Assembly: GCF_001997295.1 (NCBI RefSeq)
Contig: NZ_CP019605.1
Location: 806,001-870,000 of the forward strand
DNA from: Tessaracoccus flavus
GTDB taxonomy: Bacteria; Actinomycetota; Actinomycetes; Propionibacteriales; Propionibacteriaceae
Length of the DNA stretch: 64,000 nt
Reading direction: 5' to 3'
Every line of letters begins with the position of its first letter. Positions within the stretch are counted from its first letter, which is position 1. Of this stretch, positions 26,571-35,744 are shown one piece after another. The translations under genes were made by a program, and so were the position numbers. The notes under the pieces were generated by a model, which saw only the letters and a list, made by a program, of their open reading frames with translations, made no database searches and was not told where the DNA came from.

Positions 26571-27518
26571 TCAGCGCTGAGCGCGGGTGAATCCCGCAGC
26601 CTCGGCTGCTTCCTCCGAGTTGAACCACACCTCGGCGATGGTGCGCTCGTAACCGCCCGTGCCTTCGACGTGGTACTTCTTCGACCGTTCGTTGCCCTTG
26701 ATGTTGAAGCCCTCCGGCGGGTTGTCCCCGACGTAGGAGCCATCACCGTAGTGCTTCTCTTCCGTGGCCTCGGCCTCGACGGAGTCGACCGAGTCACCCT
26801 CGACCGGTGCGCCGTCGACGCCGGCGCCGACCTCGCCCGGCTGGGCGATGGGCTCGGTCTCGGTGGCAGACGGTCCGCCCTCGCTCGTCATGTCCTCGGC
26901 CTTCGCCTCGTCGTCCGGCGCCACCTCATCGGTGGTGGCGGTGTCGGCGGCGAACTTCGCGGCGGTCGAGAACGTGTCGTTGTTGTTCTGGTAGGCCTTG
27001 CTGGGCTCGTGAGCGGTCCACCCGTCGTCCTTCGGCGCCAGGAAGTGGCGCACAGCGGCGACTGCACCGGCCAGGATCGCGCCGACGGCGAGCAACTTGC
27101 CGACCTTCTTCAGCTTGCTCGGCTTGCGCACCGGCTCCACCTCGCCCTTGAGCGCCCGCACGGCGGCGGAACCGCGCTTCGAGGCCTCCGCCAGCGCGGG
27201 GTGCTCGGCAGCGTGGTGCAGTGCGTCCTGCAGCTTCGGCAACAGATCGTCGGCCACCTTGCCGCGGACGGCGTCGACGGCCGGGGTAACGCGATCCAAA
27301 GCGTCCTTGAGGTGGGGCTCAATGTCGTCGAGGCGACGAGACGCGAAGCTGGCGGAGCGGACCTTGGCATCGTGCAGATACGGCCCGGCCTGTTCGCGGG
27401 CTTCGTTCAGCAGATGCTGCGCACGTTCCAAGCCCTCCTTCAGCGCGACTGCTCCGTAATCGGCGGCGGCGGACGCGGTGTCGGCGGCGGCCTTCTTCAG
27501 TTCTTGTGACTTACCCAC
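26571..27518 (-). CDS. Membrane-anchored protein with C-terminal sunset domain
   Basis: 315 residues. The N-terminal 130 residues are Ala-rich, helical and amphipathic, like YtxH or apolipoprotein-type repeats. One hydrophobic helix lies near residue 140 (GKLLAVGAILAGAVAAVRHFL). An acidic disordered linker (about 165-260) follows, and then the domain YVGDNPPEGFNIKGNERSKK, KYHVEGTGGYERT and AEVWFNSEEAAEAAGF. This last part is the sunset domain also found as a tail of actinobacterial ribosomal and wall proteins. Monocistronic with its own terminator. Function unknown. Confidence 0.75.
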   Translation of the reverse strand: MGKSQELKKAAADTASAAADYGAVALKEGLERAQHLLNEAREQAGPYLHDAKVRSASFASRRLDDIEPHLKDALDRVTPAVDAVRGKVADDLLPKLQDALHHAAEHPALAEASKRGSAAVRALKGEVEPVRKPSKLKKVGKLLAVGAILAGAVAAVRHFLAPKDDGWTAHEPSKAYQNNNDTFSTAAKFAADTATTDEVAPDDEAKAEDMTSEGGPSATETEPIAQPGEVGAGVDGAPVEGDSVDSVEAEATEEKHYGDGSYVGDNPPEGFNIKGNERSKKYHVEGTGGYERTIAEVWFNSEEAAEAAGFTRAQR

Positions 27519-27613
27519 AAGTTCCTCCCATAGTTGTTGGCTCGTAATCGAGCAACCTCCACGCTACCTCGTTGTGGGGTTCGCTCAAGGGGGTAGCGGG
27601 CAAATGCCTACCG

Positions 27614-27649
27614 TTTACGACGTCGGACCGGTGCTGGAATAATCGCAGC
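27614..27649 (+). promoter_or_regulatory. Leaderless promoter of the MauE-like gene
   Basis: TTTACG at 27614-27619, an 18-bp spacer, then AATAAT at 27638-27643. GTG 27650 follows after six bases; no ribosome binding site is present. Confidence 0.5.
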
Positions 27650-29029
27650 GTGACCTTTCTCACGCTCGCCAGCCTGACCCTCGCCTTCCTCCTCGCCGTC
27701 TCCGGCATCGCGAAGTTGCGGTCGCCCGCGGCCACCCGCGAAGCGTTCACGGCGCTCAGGCTCCCAGAGGTCCTCCGTCGGTCGCCCGCGCCGGCCGCGC
27801 TGCCCTGGCTGGAGTTGCTCCTGGCCGTGGTCCTTGCGGCTGGTGTGGGGTGGCTGCTGATCGGTGGGGCCGTGGCTGCGCTGGCGCTGTTTGTCGCCTA
27901 CACCGTCGTGATCGGACGCGCACTGGGCTTCGACGAGCCCGTGCGCTGCGCCTGCTTCGGAACGCTGGGCACGCACGACGTCTCCACCCGCACCCTGGTG
28001 CGCAACGTCGTGCTCGTGCTCCTTGCCGTGGCTGCTGTCGTCGCAGCCGTCCTGGACCAGTCGGTCTACACGCTCGGTGCGTCGGGCTGGGGATGGGTCG
28101 CCGTCGCAGCCCTCGCCAGTGCCGCCGTCGCGCTGTCGCTCGGTGGCGCGCCCGGTCCCGTCGCCGGCGACGGCCCGGGGTGGCTCGGCGGCGCCGTCGT
28201 GACGCACGTCGCCAGCGGAGAGTCCATCGGTATCCGCAGCCTCGCGGCCCGGCACGACGGCGTGGTGCTGCTGTTCGTGCTGGCCGGGTGCGGCTCGTGC
28301 GAACGCGTGATCGCCGATCTGCCTGAGTGGCGCCAGCGGCACCCGGGCCGGGAGGTGGTCGTCCTGCGCGCGCCGGGCCAGATGTCCGACGGGTGGGCGG
28401 ACCTGGACCTGTACGAGGACCCGGGATTCAACCTGGCCCGGGCCCTCAGCGGTGGCTACACGCCGACCGCGGTGGAGTTGGGTCGCGACGGTGCCCCCGT
28501 CGGGAAGGTCGCCGTCGGCTACGAACCCGTGACGGCCCTCCTCAACGCAACCGCGACACCCGCCCCGCCCGAGGACGAGAGTGAAGCGAAACAGCAGGAA
28601 GTGGAAGCGGACTACGTGCGCCGGCCCATCCCGGATGTGGTGTTGCTCCGATCCGACGGCGAGCCCGCGACGGCCCGTGCCCTGGCCTCCCAGCAGGCGC
28701 AACTCCTCGTCGGAATCGACTGCCTCTGCACGCCAGCGCGCGAGGCGATCGACCGCCTGAGCGAGTGGCAGGAGCGGCTGCCGATCCTGCAGGTCTCGCT
28801 GGTGGTCCCGTTCACGATGGGTGGGTCCGAGTTGACCGAGCGGCAGGGCGTTATTGCGCTGTACGACCACGAAGGCATCGCGTCGCGTGCGCTCGGGCTC
28901 AGCGGGAATGTCTCCGCGGTGCTCCTCGGCGCCGACGGTGGGCTGGCCGGTGGGCCCGTCTCCGGACTGGATGAGGTGGAGGCGTTCGTCTCGGAGATCG
29001 AGGAGCAGATCCGGCTCGCGGCCGAGTGA
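27650..29029 (+). CDS. MauE/DoxX-type membrane protein fused to thioredoxin-like domains
   Basis: 459 residues. The N-terminal half has four to five helices of the MauE type (LRSPAATREAFTALRLPE between helices 1 and 2, CACFG in a loop), which in methylamine dehydrogenase systems helps disulfide formation. After residue 185 follow two soluble thioredoxin-like segments: one with AGCGSCERVIADLPEW, a CxxC-like site, and a second around DCLCTPAREAIDRL. I infer a role in extracytoplasmic thiol chemistry. GTG 27650 has a leaderless promoter; the open frame upstream to 27572 lies inside it. Confidence 0.72.
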   Translation: MTFLTLASLTLAFLLAVSGIAKLRSPAATREAFTALRLPEVLRRSPAPAALPWLELLLAVVLAAGVGWLLIGGAVAALALFVAYTVVIGRALGFDEPVRCACFGTLGTHDVSTRTLVRNVVLVLLAVAAVVAAVLDQSVYTLGASGWGWVAVAALASAAVALSLGGAPGPVAGDGPGWLGGAVVTHVASGESIGIRSLAARHDGVVLLFVLAGCGSCERVIADLPEWRQRHPGREVVVLRAPGQMSDGWADLDLYEDPGFNLARALSGGYTPTAVELGRDGAPVGKVAVGYEPVTALLNATATPAPPEDESEAKQQEVEADYVRRPIPDVVLLRSDGEPATARALASQQAQLLVGIDCLCTPAREAIDRLSEWQERLPILQVSLVVPFTMGGSELTERQGVIALYDHEGIASRALGLSGNVSAVLLGADGGLAGGPVSGLDEVEAFVSEIEEQIRLAAE

Positions 29030-29100
29030 GGACGGACGCGGTCGGTGCGGCGGGTTAGGACCGTCTGCAACACTGGTGCGGAACAACAGAAAGGACACCA

Positions 29101-29610
29101 GTGAGCACCGCTACGCTGCATACCAATCACGGCGACATCATCATCGACCTGTACGACGAGCACGCGCCCAAGACGGTCGAGAACTTCACGGGCCTGGCTT
29201 CCGGGACCAAGGAGTACACCGACGCTGAGACGGGCCAGACCACGACCGGCAAGTTCTACGACGGCCTGACCTTCCACCGCGTGATCGACGGCTTCATGAT
29301 CCAGGGCGGATGCCCGCGTGGCGACGGCCGCGGCGGCCCCGGCTACACCTTCGCCGACGAGTTCCACCCCGACCTCGTGTTCGACCGCGCCTACCTCCTG
29401 GCCATGGCCAACGCAGGTCCGGGCACGAACGGCTCGCAGTTCTTCATCACCGTCGCGCCGACGCCCCACCTCAACCGCAGGCACACGATCTTCGGTGCCG
29501 TCACCGACCCCGCCAGCCAGAAGGTCGTCGACGAGATCGCCAAGACCCCGACCTCCTTCGGCGATCGTCCGGTCGAGCCGGTCGTCATCGAGTCGGTCTC
29601 CCTCAGCTGA
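29101..29610 (+). CDS. ppiA: Cyclophilin-type peptidyl-prolyl cis-trans isomerase
   Basis: 169 residues, cytosolic, without signal peptide. Catalytic and binding blocks are FHRVIDGFMIQGG (Arg of the active site), MANAGPGTNGSQFFIT and HTIFGAVTD. It accelerates proline isomerisation in protein folding. GTG 29101 is preceded by AAAGGA. The stop overlaps the end of the convergent exonuclease gene by 8 bp. Confidence 0.95.
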   Translation: MSTATLHTNHGDIIIDLYDEHAPKTVENFTGLASGTKEYTDAETGQTTTGKFYDGLTFHRVIDGFMIQGGCPRGDGRGGPGYTFADEFHPDLVFDRAYLLAMANAGPGTNGSQFFITVAPTPHLNRRHTIFGAVTDPASQKVVDEIAKTPTSFGDRPVEPVVIESVSLS

Positions 29611-31411
29611 CCGCTGCTCGTAAGGCGCCTTCCCCGCCGGGGAGGCGCCTTACGTCTGCCGTCTGAAGCCACGACTCGTCGTCGCACCGGGGCGTCGAGG
29701 CCATCAGGTCGGAGCCCAGCAACTCCTCCGGCAATGCGTCGGCGGCAACCCCCGCCCCGACCGGCCACGCCCATTCGCCGTCGACGTCAATGAGCCGCAC
29801 ACCCGGAAGCTCCAGCCAGGACGCGATCCGCTCCGCCTCCTCGACACTGCCCGCCGGCAGCCCCGACACTGGTGCCAACACTGTCTCGGCGGCCGCCACC
29901 GCCTCTTCGGCCGCGGCTCGGGCGCGGGCCGAGGGAGCGGTCGTGGCTGCGGCGAGCCTGCCGTAGCGGATCACGTGGATGTCCCATCCCTCAGCGGATG
30001 GGACCGCCGCCACAATCTGGGGGCACCGGGCGAGTGAGCGGATGCGGTGGTAGCGGAGCGACGTGCGGTGGTAGGCGGACAGCCGCCCAGAGATGGCGCC
30101 GGCCTCCTCGAAACGCTGTTGGGAGATCAGCTTGGTCAGCCGGCCCCGGACGCTGCGCAGGACCGGGCGGACGTCGACCTCCCAGCTCCGCGTGACGGCC
30201 CCGACGACCCCGGCGTAGGCCTCGGCTGACGGCCCCAGCTCGCAGGGGGCCAGGCACCGGCCCATCTCGGCAAGGGCGCACGGTGCGGAGGCGCGGCGGG
30301 CGGAGAGTCGGGCGGTGCACCGGCGCAGTTGGAACGCGTCGTAGAGCGTCAACGCAGCCTCCTCGGCAGATTCCCTGCTGCGGAACGGCCCGAAATAGTG
30401 GTCGCCGTCGCGCACCTGCGTCACGATTGAAAGCCTCGGGAAGGCCTCTTTGGTCAGCTTCAACCAGAGCAGCCTCCGCTGCTGCTTGGAGCGTCGGTTG
30501 TAGCGCGGAGCGAGCGACTCGATCATCCGCAGCTCCCGGACCTCCGCCTCCAGCTCGGTGGCGCACGCCACGAACTCGACCCCCGTCGCCACCCGCACCA
30601 TCTCATGGATGCGGCCGCGCTTCTCCGCGGCGGAGAAGTAGGAGCGCACCCGCCGTCGGAGGTTGTTCGACTTGCCGACATACAGCACCTCGCGCTTCGG
30701 GGCGCCGCTCGCATCCACGGAGTCGGTGACGAAGTAGTAGACACCCGCCTGCTCCGGTGCGTCGCTCGCCCACACCCGCTTCGCGCGCCTGTCCGGCGAT
30801 ACCTGCAGGGAGAACTCGGCGAGGTCCTCGAGCGTGTGGACGCCCAGGTTGCCGACGCGCTCCATCAGCCCGTGGAGGACGTCGACGGTGGCGCGCGCGT
30901 CGCTCAGCGCGCGGTGGTTCGGCTCGGTGCTCGACCGGAAATAGCGGGCGAGCGTGGCCAACTTGCAGTTGGGCACCTCGTCCCTCAGCAGGGCGGTGCG
31001 GGCCACCGCGACCGTGTCGATGACGGTGGGGCGCGGCCAGGCCAGACCCAACTGTTCGTAACCGCGACGGAGGAAGCCGGTGTCGAAGCGGGCGTTGTGG
31101 GCAACGATCACCGACCCCGCTGCGAACTCAGCGAAGGCGGGCAGCACCTGCGAGGCAGGCGGGGCTGCCGCGACCATGTGGTTGGTGATCCCCGTCAGGA
31201 CCTGGATCATCGGGGGGATCGGGGTGGTGGGCCGGACCAGGCTCTGGAACTCTCCCTGCACCTCGCCGCCACGAACCTTGACCGCGCCCACCTCCGTGAT
31301 CTCCGCCTCGGCGGAGCCGCCGGTGGTCTCGAGGTCCACGACGACGAACGTGACGTCGGCCAGCGGGACGCCGAGATCGTCGAAGGACGGTTGCAGGTTG
31401 ACGCTCGACAT
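29603..31411 (-). CDS. DEDDh exonuclease fused to a GIY-YIG nuclease domain
   Basis: 602 residues. The N-terminal exonuclease domain, as in DNA polymerase III epsilon, has FVVVDLETTGG (Exo I), VAHNARFDTGFL (Exo II) and HRALSDARATVD (Exo III). The second domain, from about residue 215, is GIY-YIG as in UvrC/Cho: AGVYYFVTDS, VLYVGKSNNLRRRVRSYF and a Glu further on. It corresponds to M. tuberculosis Rv2191, which has the same neighbours. A role in DNA repair is inferred from the domains. A cysteine-containing segment (APCALAEMGRCLAPCELG) resembles the UvrC cysteine region. Confidence 0.9.
   Translation of the reverse strand: MSSVNLQPSFDDLGVPLADVTFVVVDLETTGGSAEAEITEVGAVKVRGGEVQGEFQSLVRPTTPIPPMIQVLTGITNHMVAAAPPASQVLPAFAEFAAGSVIVAHNARFDTGFLRRGYEQLGLAWPRPTVIDTVAVARTALLRDEVPNCKLATLARYFRSSTEPNHRALSDARATVDVLHGLMERVGNLGVHTLEDLAEFSLQVSPDRRAKRVWASDAPEQAGVYYFVTDSVDASGAPKREVLYVGKSNNLRRRVRSYFSAAEKRGRIHEMVRVATGVEFVACATELEAEVRELRMIESLAPRYNRRSKQQRRLLWLKLTKEAFPRLSIVTQVRDGDHYFGPFRSRESAEEAALTLYDAFQLRRCTARLSARRASAPCALAEMGRCLAPCELGPSAEAYAGVVGAVTRSWEVDVRPVLRSVRGRLTKLISQQRFEEAGAISGRLSAYHRTSLRYHRIRSLARCPQIVAAVPSAEGWDIHVIRYGRLAAATTAPSARARAAAEEAVAAAETVLAPVSGLPAGSVEEAERIASWLELPGVRLIDVDGEWAWPVGAGVAADALPEELLGSDLMASTPRCDDESWLQTADVRRLPGGEGALRAAVS
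29620..29653 (+). terminator. Hairpin after ppiA, inside the 3' end of the exonuclease gene
   Basis: GTAAGGCGCCT pairs with AGGCGCCTTAC, extended by TCCCC/GGGGA. The convergent gene still codes through it, giving its C-terminal RRLPGGEGALRAAVS. Confidence 0.65.
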
Positions 31412-31535
31412 GGCACCGGACCCTAGGCGCAGCCACTGACAGTTCTGGAGGGACCGTCCACAGGGCCGGAGATAGTTTGAGAATAACCTGAGGGGGACTT
31501 AAGCTTCTCTCAGACAGCCACCCTTGGGAGATCCT

Positions 31536-32678
31536 GTGAACCGTGCCCGACTCGCCCTGGCCAGCGCCGTGGCAGCCGCCCTGCTCGTTACGTCGGGCGC
31601 CGTGGCACAGGCGGACCCGGAAGCCGTCGAGCGGGCCCGCCAGGAGCTCGCGAGTATCCAGCAGCAGGCGTCGGCGATCGACCAGGAGATCATCGAGGCG
31701 AGCGAGCGCGCACAGGACGCGGAGGCTACGCTCAAGCACCTCAGTGCGGACCTCGCCGCGCAGGAGGGCAAGGTTGCCACGCTGACCAGCGAGCTGGGCG
31801 ACGTGGCTACCCTCCAGATGCACACCGACTCCATCAGCCTCACCGCACAGTTGCTGACCAGCGGATCATCGGACAGCTTCCTCAGCGGGCTCGCCACGAT
31901 GCAGAGCGAGCTGAACCGCGCCAACGCCGGAATCCAGCAGCTCCAACTCGACCAGGCACGGCTGACGACGCTGCGCGAGGACGCCGCGGCCGCCGAGGCA
32001 ACGCTCCGAGCTGAGCGGGACAAGGCCGTCGCGCTGGCCGAAGAGTTCGACGCGAAGGAAGCCGAAGCCGAGCGCGTGTACGAGCGCCTCTCGGAGGAGG
32101 AGCGGCAGCGACTCGCAGCTATCGAGGCCGAGCGTCAGCGCATCGCCGACGAGCAGCAGCGCCAGGCGGAGCAGCAGCAGCGCGAGGCGGAGCAGCGCGA
32201 GCGCGAAGCCCAGGCCGGATCCACGAGTCGGTCGCGGGACACCGCGAGCGCTCAGCCGTCGGCCTCCGCGACGGAGGCAGCGAAGAAGGATGAGCCGGCG
32301 CCCGCCGCGGAATCAGGTGGCTCGGACCGGGCGCAGAGAGCGGTGCAGGCCGCGCTCGCGCAGGTCGGAAAGCGCTACGTCTGGGGGACGTCGGGGCCCA
32401 ACACCTTCGACTGCTCTGGGCTCACGAGCTACGCCTACCGCCAGGTCGGCATCAACCTCACCCGCTCGTCGCGCGCGCAGTGGTCGTCGGTGGGGCGGAA
32501 GGTCTCCAAGTCCGAGCTCCGTCCCGGTGACCTCGTGTTCTACTACTCGCCGGTCAGCCACGTCGGGCTCTACATCGGCAACGGGAAGATCGTCGACGCA
32601 GCCAATCCGCGCAGCGGTATCCGGGTGACGAGCCTCAACTCCATGCCGTTCACCGGCGCACGCCGCGTCGTCGGCTGA
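31536..32678 (+). CDS. Secreted NlpC/P60 peptidoglycan endopeptidase
   Basis: 380 residues, RipA/Rv2190c-like. It has a Sec signal peptide (LALASAVAAALLVTSGAVAQA), a long coiled coil (about 25-235) rich in Glu, Gln and Arg, a Ser/Ala/Pro linker, then the NlpC/P60 domain with the Cys in FDCSGLTSYAY, the His in VSHVGLYIGNG and the third residue in VDAANP. It cleaves D-Glu to diaminopimelate links during cell separation. GTG 31536 has GGGAG six bases upstream. The coiled coil suggests autoinhibition or docking to a division complex. Confidence 0.92.
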   Translation: MNRARLALASAVAAALLVTSGAVAQADPEAVERARQELASIQQQASAIDQEIIEASERAQDAEATLKHLSADLAAQEGKVATLTSELGDVATLQMHTDSISLTAQLLTSGSSDSFLSGLATMQSELNRANAGIQQLQLDQARLTTLREDAAAAEATLRAERDKAVALAEEFDAKEAEAERVYERLSEEERQRLAAIEAERQRIADEQQRQAEQQQREAEQREREAQAGSTSRSRDTASAQPSASATEAAKKDEPAPAAESGGSDRAQRAVQAALAQVGKRYVWGTSGPNTFDCSGLTSYAYRQVGINLTRSSRAQWSSVGRKVSKSELRPGDLVFYYSPVSHVGLYIGNGKIVDAANPRSGIRVTSLNSMPFTGARRVVG

Positions 32679-32712
32679 GGCGACTCGCTTCTCGAGCCTG
32701 GCGGTAGTGCTC

Positions 32713-32896
32713 AACGCCAACCGACCAGGGACAACGCCAACTGAGATCCGACGACGCCCGCCAGACTCAGCGACGCCCGCGAGATCTCACGGGCGTAGCT
32801 GAGTTTCGTCGGCGTCTTGGCTTGTCGGTTGGCGTTTGCCGCTCTCCGTTGGCGTTTCCAGTTACCGGTTGGCGTTGGCCGCTCCCGGTTGGGGTT
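32713..32896. repeat. Palindrome-centred 20-bp periodic repeat element, copy 2
   Basis: Left arm: CGCCAAC at 32715 and 32735. Core: ACTCAGC, GACGCCCGC, GAGATCTC (32781-32788), CGGGC, GCTGAGT, then GTCGGCGTC. Right arm: TTGGCGTT at 32829, 32849 and 32869, and a degenerate TTGGGGTT at 32889. The 9-mers AACGCCAAC/GTTGGCGTT lie 47.5 and 67.5 bp from the core centre (32784.5) on both sides, an exact dyad. The internal distances are the same as in copy 1. It sits between two convergent genes. Confidence 0.9.
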
Positions 32897-32916
32897 CGGG
32901 CCGGGTCGTTGGCTCT

Positions 32917-33711
32917 TCAGCTCGCTCCCCGCGGTCCGGCAGCGCCGATGTCCAGGATGAAACGGCGCGACTCGTCGATGATCCGCTGGCGATCATAGTC
33001 CATCGTCGCGACGTGGTAGCTCCTGGTCAGCACGCGTTCCTCCACCCTGGGCACCGCGGCGCGGATCAGTTCTCCGCTCAGGTCGTCGACGACGTGGTCC
33101 TGGGCGGACCGCAGCAACAGCGTCGGCGCGGAGACACGGGGCAACCTCGGGCGGGTGTCTCGCCACAGGTCGTCCATCGTGCCCAGGCTCTTCACCGAGA
33201 ACCGTGGGTAGCCCGGCTCGCGCTGGGCGGGGTCGGCGATATCGGAGGAGATGCCCCGCTGGGGCGGCAGCACGTTGCGAAGGCGTGCGGCCACGGGAAT
33301 CCGACGGTCCCGTGACGCGACGGCCGGGTTGACCAGCAGCACGCCGTCGACTGGGTGCAGCGACGCCAGTCGAAGCGCCAGCGCTCCGCCCATCGACAGA
33401 CCGGCGACGAACACGGCGGAGCACTCCGCAGCCAGCCCCAGGTAGGCGTCCTCGACGGCGCCGTACCAGTCCCACCAGCGGGTGCGGGCCAGGTCCTGCC
33501 AGGACGTGCCGTGCCCAGGTAGCCGCGGGGCGACGACACGGGCACCTGGCCACTCGCCGGATGGTTCGGCCAGGCCTCGTGCCCAGGGGGCGACGGACGC
33601 GACGGAGCCGGTGAACCCGTGGGAGATGACGATGCCAGTGTCCCCGTCGCCCAGTCGGAGCGGCCGAGCCTCGGGCCAGACGGTGGGGGAGGGGGCAGGG
33701 AATACGCGCAT
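32917..33711 (-). CDS. Alpha/beta hydrolase (carboxylesterase/lipase type)
   Basis: 264 residues. The nucleophile elbow is VAGLSMGGALAL (Ser), the oxyanion region GIVISHGFTGS, the acid Asp probably in LLLRSAQDHVVDD and the catalytic His in TRSYHVATMDYD. It resembles bacterial monoacylglycerol lipase or carboxylesterase Est30. ATG 33711 is chosen; the frame extends to 33804 but overlaps the plsC promoter. Its divergent neighbour plsC suggests a lipid context. Confidence 0.88.
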   Translation of the reverse strand: MRVFPAPSPTVWPEARPLRLGDGDTGIVISHGFTGSVASVAPWARGLAEPSGEWPGARVVAPRLPGHGTSWQDLARTRWWDWYGAVEDAYLGLAAECSAVFVAGLSMGGALALRLASLHPVDGVLLVNPAVASRDRRIPVAARLRNVLPPQRGISSDIADPAQREPGYPRFSVKSLGTMDDLWRDTRPRLPRVSAPTLLLRSAQDHVVDDLSGELIRAAVPRVEERVLTRSYHVATMDYDRQRIIDESRRFILDIGAAGPRGAS

Positions 33712-33771
33712 ACCCCGAGCATAGGCACTGCGATCGTGGCGGAGGCGGGTAGAGCGGCCCGCGGTCTTCAC

Positions 33772-33784
33772 TAGACTTCGGGCC
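33772..33784 (+). promoter_or_regulatory. Leaderless -10 of plsC
   Basis: TAGACT at 33772-33777, seven bases, then ATG 33785. No ribosome binding site and no clear -35. Confidence 0.5.
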
Positions 33785-34543
33785 ATGTGGTACCGCCTGT
33801 TCAAGTTTGCGATCTTTCGTCCCCTGGTGAAGTACGGCTATGGGGCGCGCCTCATCGGGGCCGAGAACTTCCCCCGGCAGGGCGGCGCGATCCTCGCGAG
33901 CAACCACATCGGCGCACTGGACTCCCTCGTCATCCCCGCCATGGTCCCGCGACCGCTCCGATTCCCTGCCAAGGCGGAGTTGTTCAGCGGCGACGGTGGG
34001 CTGGGCGCCAAGATCATCGCGTGGTTCCTCAAGCGCATCGACATGGTGCCGATCGATCGAACCGGGGGGCGCGCCAGCGCGGACGCGCTGGGCGCGATCT
34101 CCGACACGCTGGCCGAGGGAAACGTCGTCGCCATCTACCCGGAGGGGACCAGATCCCCCGACGGACGTCTGTACAAGGGGAAGACGGGCATGGCGAGGAT
34201 CGCCCTGCAGAACCGCGTCCCGGTCATCCCCGTCGGCGTGGTGGGGACGAAGTCGCGCAAGGGCCCGCTCGGTATCCCGTGGGTCACCCGTCCGCTGGTC
34301 ATCATCGGCGAACCTCTGGACTTTTCCGCGTACGCGGGTACTCCCGGCAACACCAGGGTGCTCCGCTGGGTCACGGACGAGACGCTGGCCGCGATCCAAC
34401 AACTGACCGGTCAGGAATACGCAGACGTCTATGCGGCCAGGGTCAAGCAGGGCGACCTGGCCGAGCGTGGCTCCGACGACTTCGTCATCCCCCGGCCCGG
34501 GGGCGGCGAGCCCCCGCAACCGGCGGTGGAGAACGTTGCCTGA
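33785..34543 (+). CDS. plsC: 1-acyl-sn-glycerol-3-phosphate acyltransferase (PlsC)
   Basis: 252 residues. Acylates lysophosphatidate to phosphatidate at the membrane. The catalytic NHxxxxD motif is SNHIGALDS near residue 40, and substrate-binding blocks are IYPEGTRSPDG and VPVIPVGVVG. A hydrophobic N-terminus (YRLFKFAIFRPLV) attaches it to the membrane. Coupled by 8-bp overlap to the sensor kinase downstream. Confidence 0.94.
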   Translation: MWYRLFKFAIFRPLVKYGYGARLIGAENFPRQGGAILASNHIGALDSLVIPAMVPRPLRFPAKAELFSGDGGLGAKIIAWFLKRIDMVPIDRTGGRASADALGAISDTLAEGNVVAIYPEGTRSPDGRLYKGKTGMARIALQNRVPVIPVGVVGTKSRKGPLGIPWVTRPLVIIGEPLDFSAYAGTPGNTRVLRWVTDETLAAIQQLTGQEYADVYAARVKQGDLAERGSDDFVIPRPGGGEPPQPAVENVA

Positions 34544-35744
34544 CCCAGCGCGCCGGGGGCTGGGTCCCGGGCTCGGCTGGATCCGCGCCCGTGGCGTGTG
34601 GTTCCGTGAGCGCCACGACATGCTCGGTCGGGTCTACACGGTGGTCGCGGTGGCCCGCTCGCTGTTGGCCGCCCACGCAGTGGCCGTCAATCTGGCTATC
34701 GTCATGCCCCGCGCGCACAACCCGGCTGCCGTCGTCGCCGTATCGGTGGCGATCATCGTCTGGCACACCCTCATCACGCTGCGGATGCGCAAGGCGCACC
34801 GTCGCACGCCCGCTGCCCACCTGGCGGATCTTGGCGTGACCCTGGCGATCACGCTCACCACGGGACTGGTGGTCCGGCCCGGGGGCGCTCCACTCAGCCT
34901 CGCGGGGTACTGGATCGGGGGGTGCGCGGCCTACGCCGCGATCTTCCGGAGCACCCGTTGGGGGGTGGCCTTCGCCGCCGCCGTCGCGGCCGTGCTGGTG
35001 TTCACGCCTGGGCACTTCACCATGGAGCGGCTCGGCTCGAGCTTCGTCATCCTGCTGTTCACCGCCTGCCTGGGCGTACTCATCACTCAGTTCCGCGCCA
35101 CCCTGCGGGAGCAGGAGCAGGACCGGCTGCGCTCGGCTGCGTTGGCGGAGCGCGAACGTCTCTCCAGGATCGTGCACGACGGCGCCCTCCAGGTGTTGGC
35201 GCTGGTCGAGCGCGAAGGGCCGTCGCTCGGTCCACGGGGGGCCCGGTTGGCCGTGCTGGCCAGGGAGTCGGAGGCGCAACTGCGGACCCTGCTGCAGGAT
35301 CGGGAGATCGTCGGGCTCGAGCACAGCGAAGTGGTGGACCTGGCGGCGGTGCTGGACAAGTACCAGTCGGCTCGCGTCACCGTCTCCACCATGGCGAGCG
35401 GCGTGATGGCGTCCCGATCTCTCGTCGATGAGGTGGAGGCAGCCGTGGCCGAGATCCTCACCAACGTCGACCTCCACGCGGGCGCTGACGCTCAGGCGTG
35501 GATCCTGCTCGACCAGGAGGAGTGCGACGAAGTGATCCTGTGGGTGCGGGACAACGGCGTCGGGATGAGCGCGGAGCTCGTGCGGCAGGCCGCGGAGAGC
35601 GGCAGGTTGGGGATCCGGGACTCGGTCGTCGGCAGGATAGGTGCCGTGGGCGGGACTGCGACGCTCAGGTCCTCGCCCGGCGCGGGTGCCGAGTGGGAAC
35701 TGAGAGTGCCGATCAACGGAGAAAGGCAGAGGCACAGTGACTGA
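34536..35744 (+). CDS. Two-component sensor histidine kinase, MacS-like
   Basis: 402 residues. Five to six N-terminal helices form the membrane sensor, with no large extracellular domain, followed by a HisKA_3 dimerisation helix containing the phospho-His in RLSRIVHDGALQVLALV, and a HATPase domain with EILTNVDLHA (N box) and WVRDNGVGM (G1). TTG 34536 is preferred because a purine-rich GGTGGAGA lies upstream and it overlaps plsC. Together with the next gene it forms a MacSR-type pair; the coupling to plsC suggests control of membrane lipids or surface proteins, which is inference. Confidence 0.9.
   Translation: MPDPARRGLGPGLGWIRARGVWFRERHDMLGRVYTVVAVARSLLAAHAVAVNLAIVMPRAHNPAAVVAVSVAIIVWHTLITLRMRKAHRRTPAAHLADLGVTLAITLTTGLVVRPGGAPLSLAGYWIGGCAAYAAIFRSTRWGVAFAAAVAAVLVFTPGHFTMERLGSSFVILLFTACLGVLITQFRATLREQEQDRLRSAALAERERLSRIVHDGALQVLALVEREGPSLGPRGARLAVLARESEAQLRTLLQDREIVGLEHSEVVDLAAVLDKYQSARVTVSTMASGVMASRSLVDEVEAAVAEILTNVDLHAGADAQAWILLDQEECDEVILWVRDNGVGMSAELVRQAAESGRLGIRDSVVGRIGAVGGTATLRSSPGAGAEWELRVPINGERQRHSD

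Noticed and set aside
31412..31535. Riboswitch (ydaO, c-di-AMP) ahead of the NlpC/P60 gene
   Set aside because: Such riboswitches are common before these genes, but this 124-bp leader lacks recognisable ydaO blocks and is too short.
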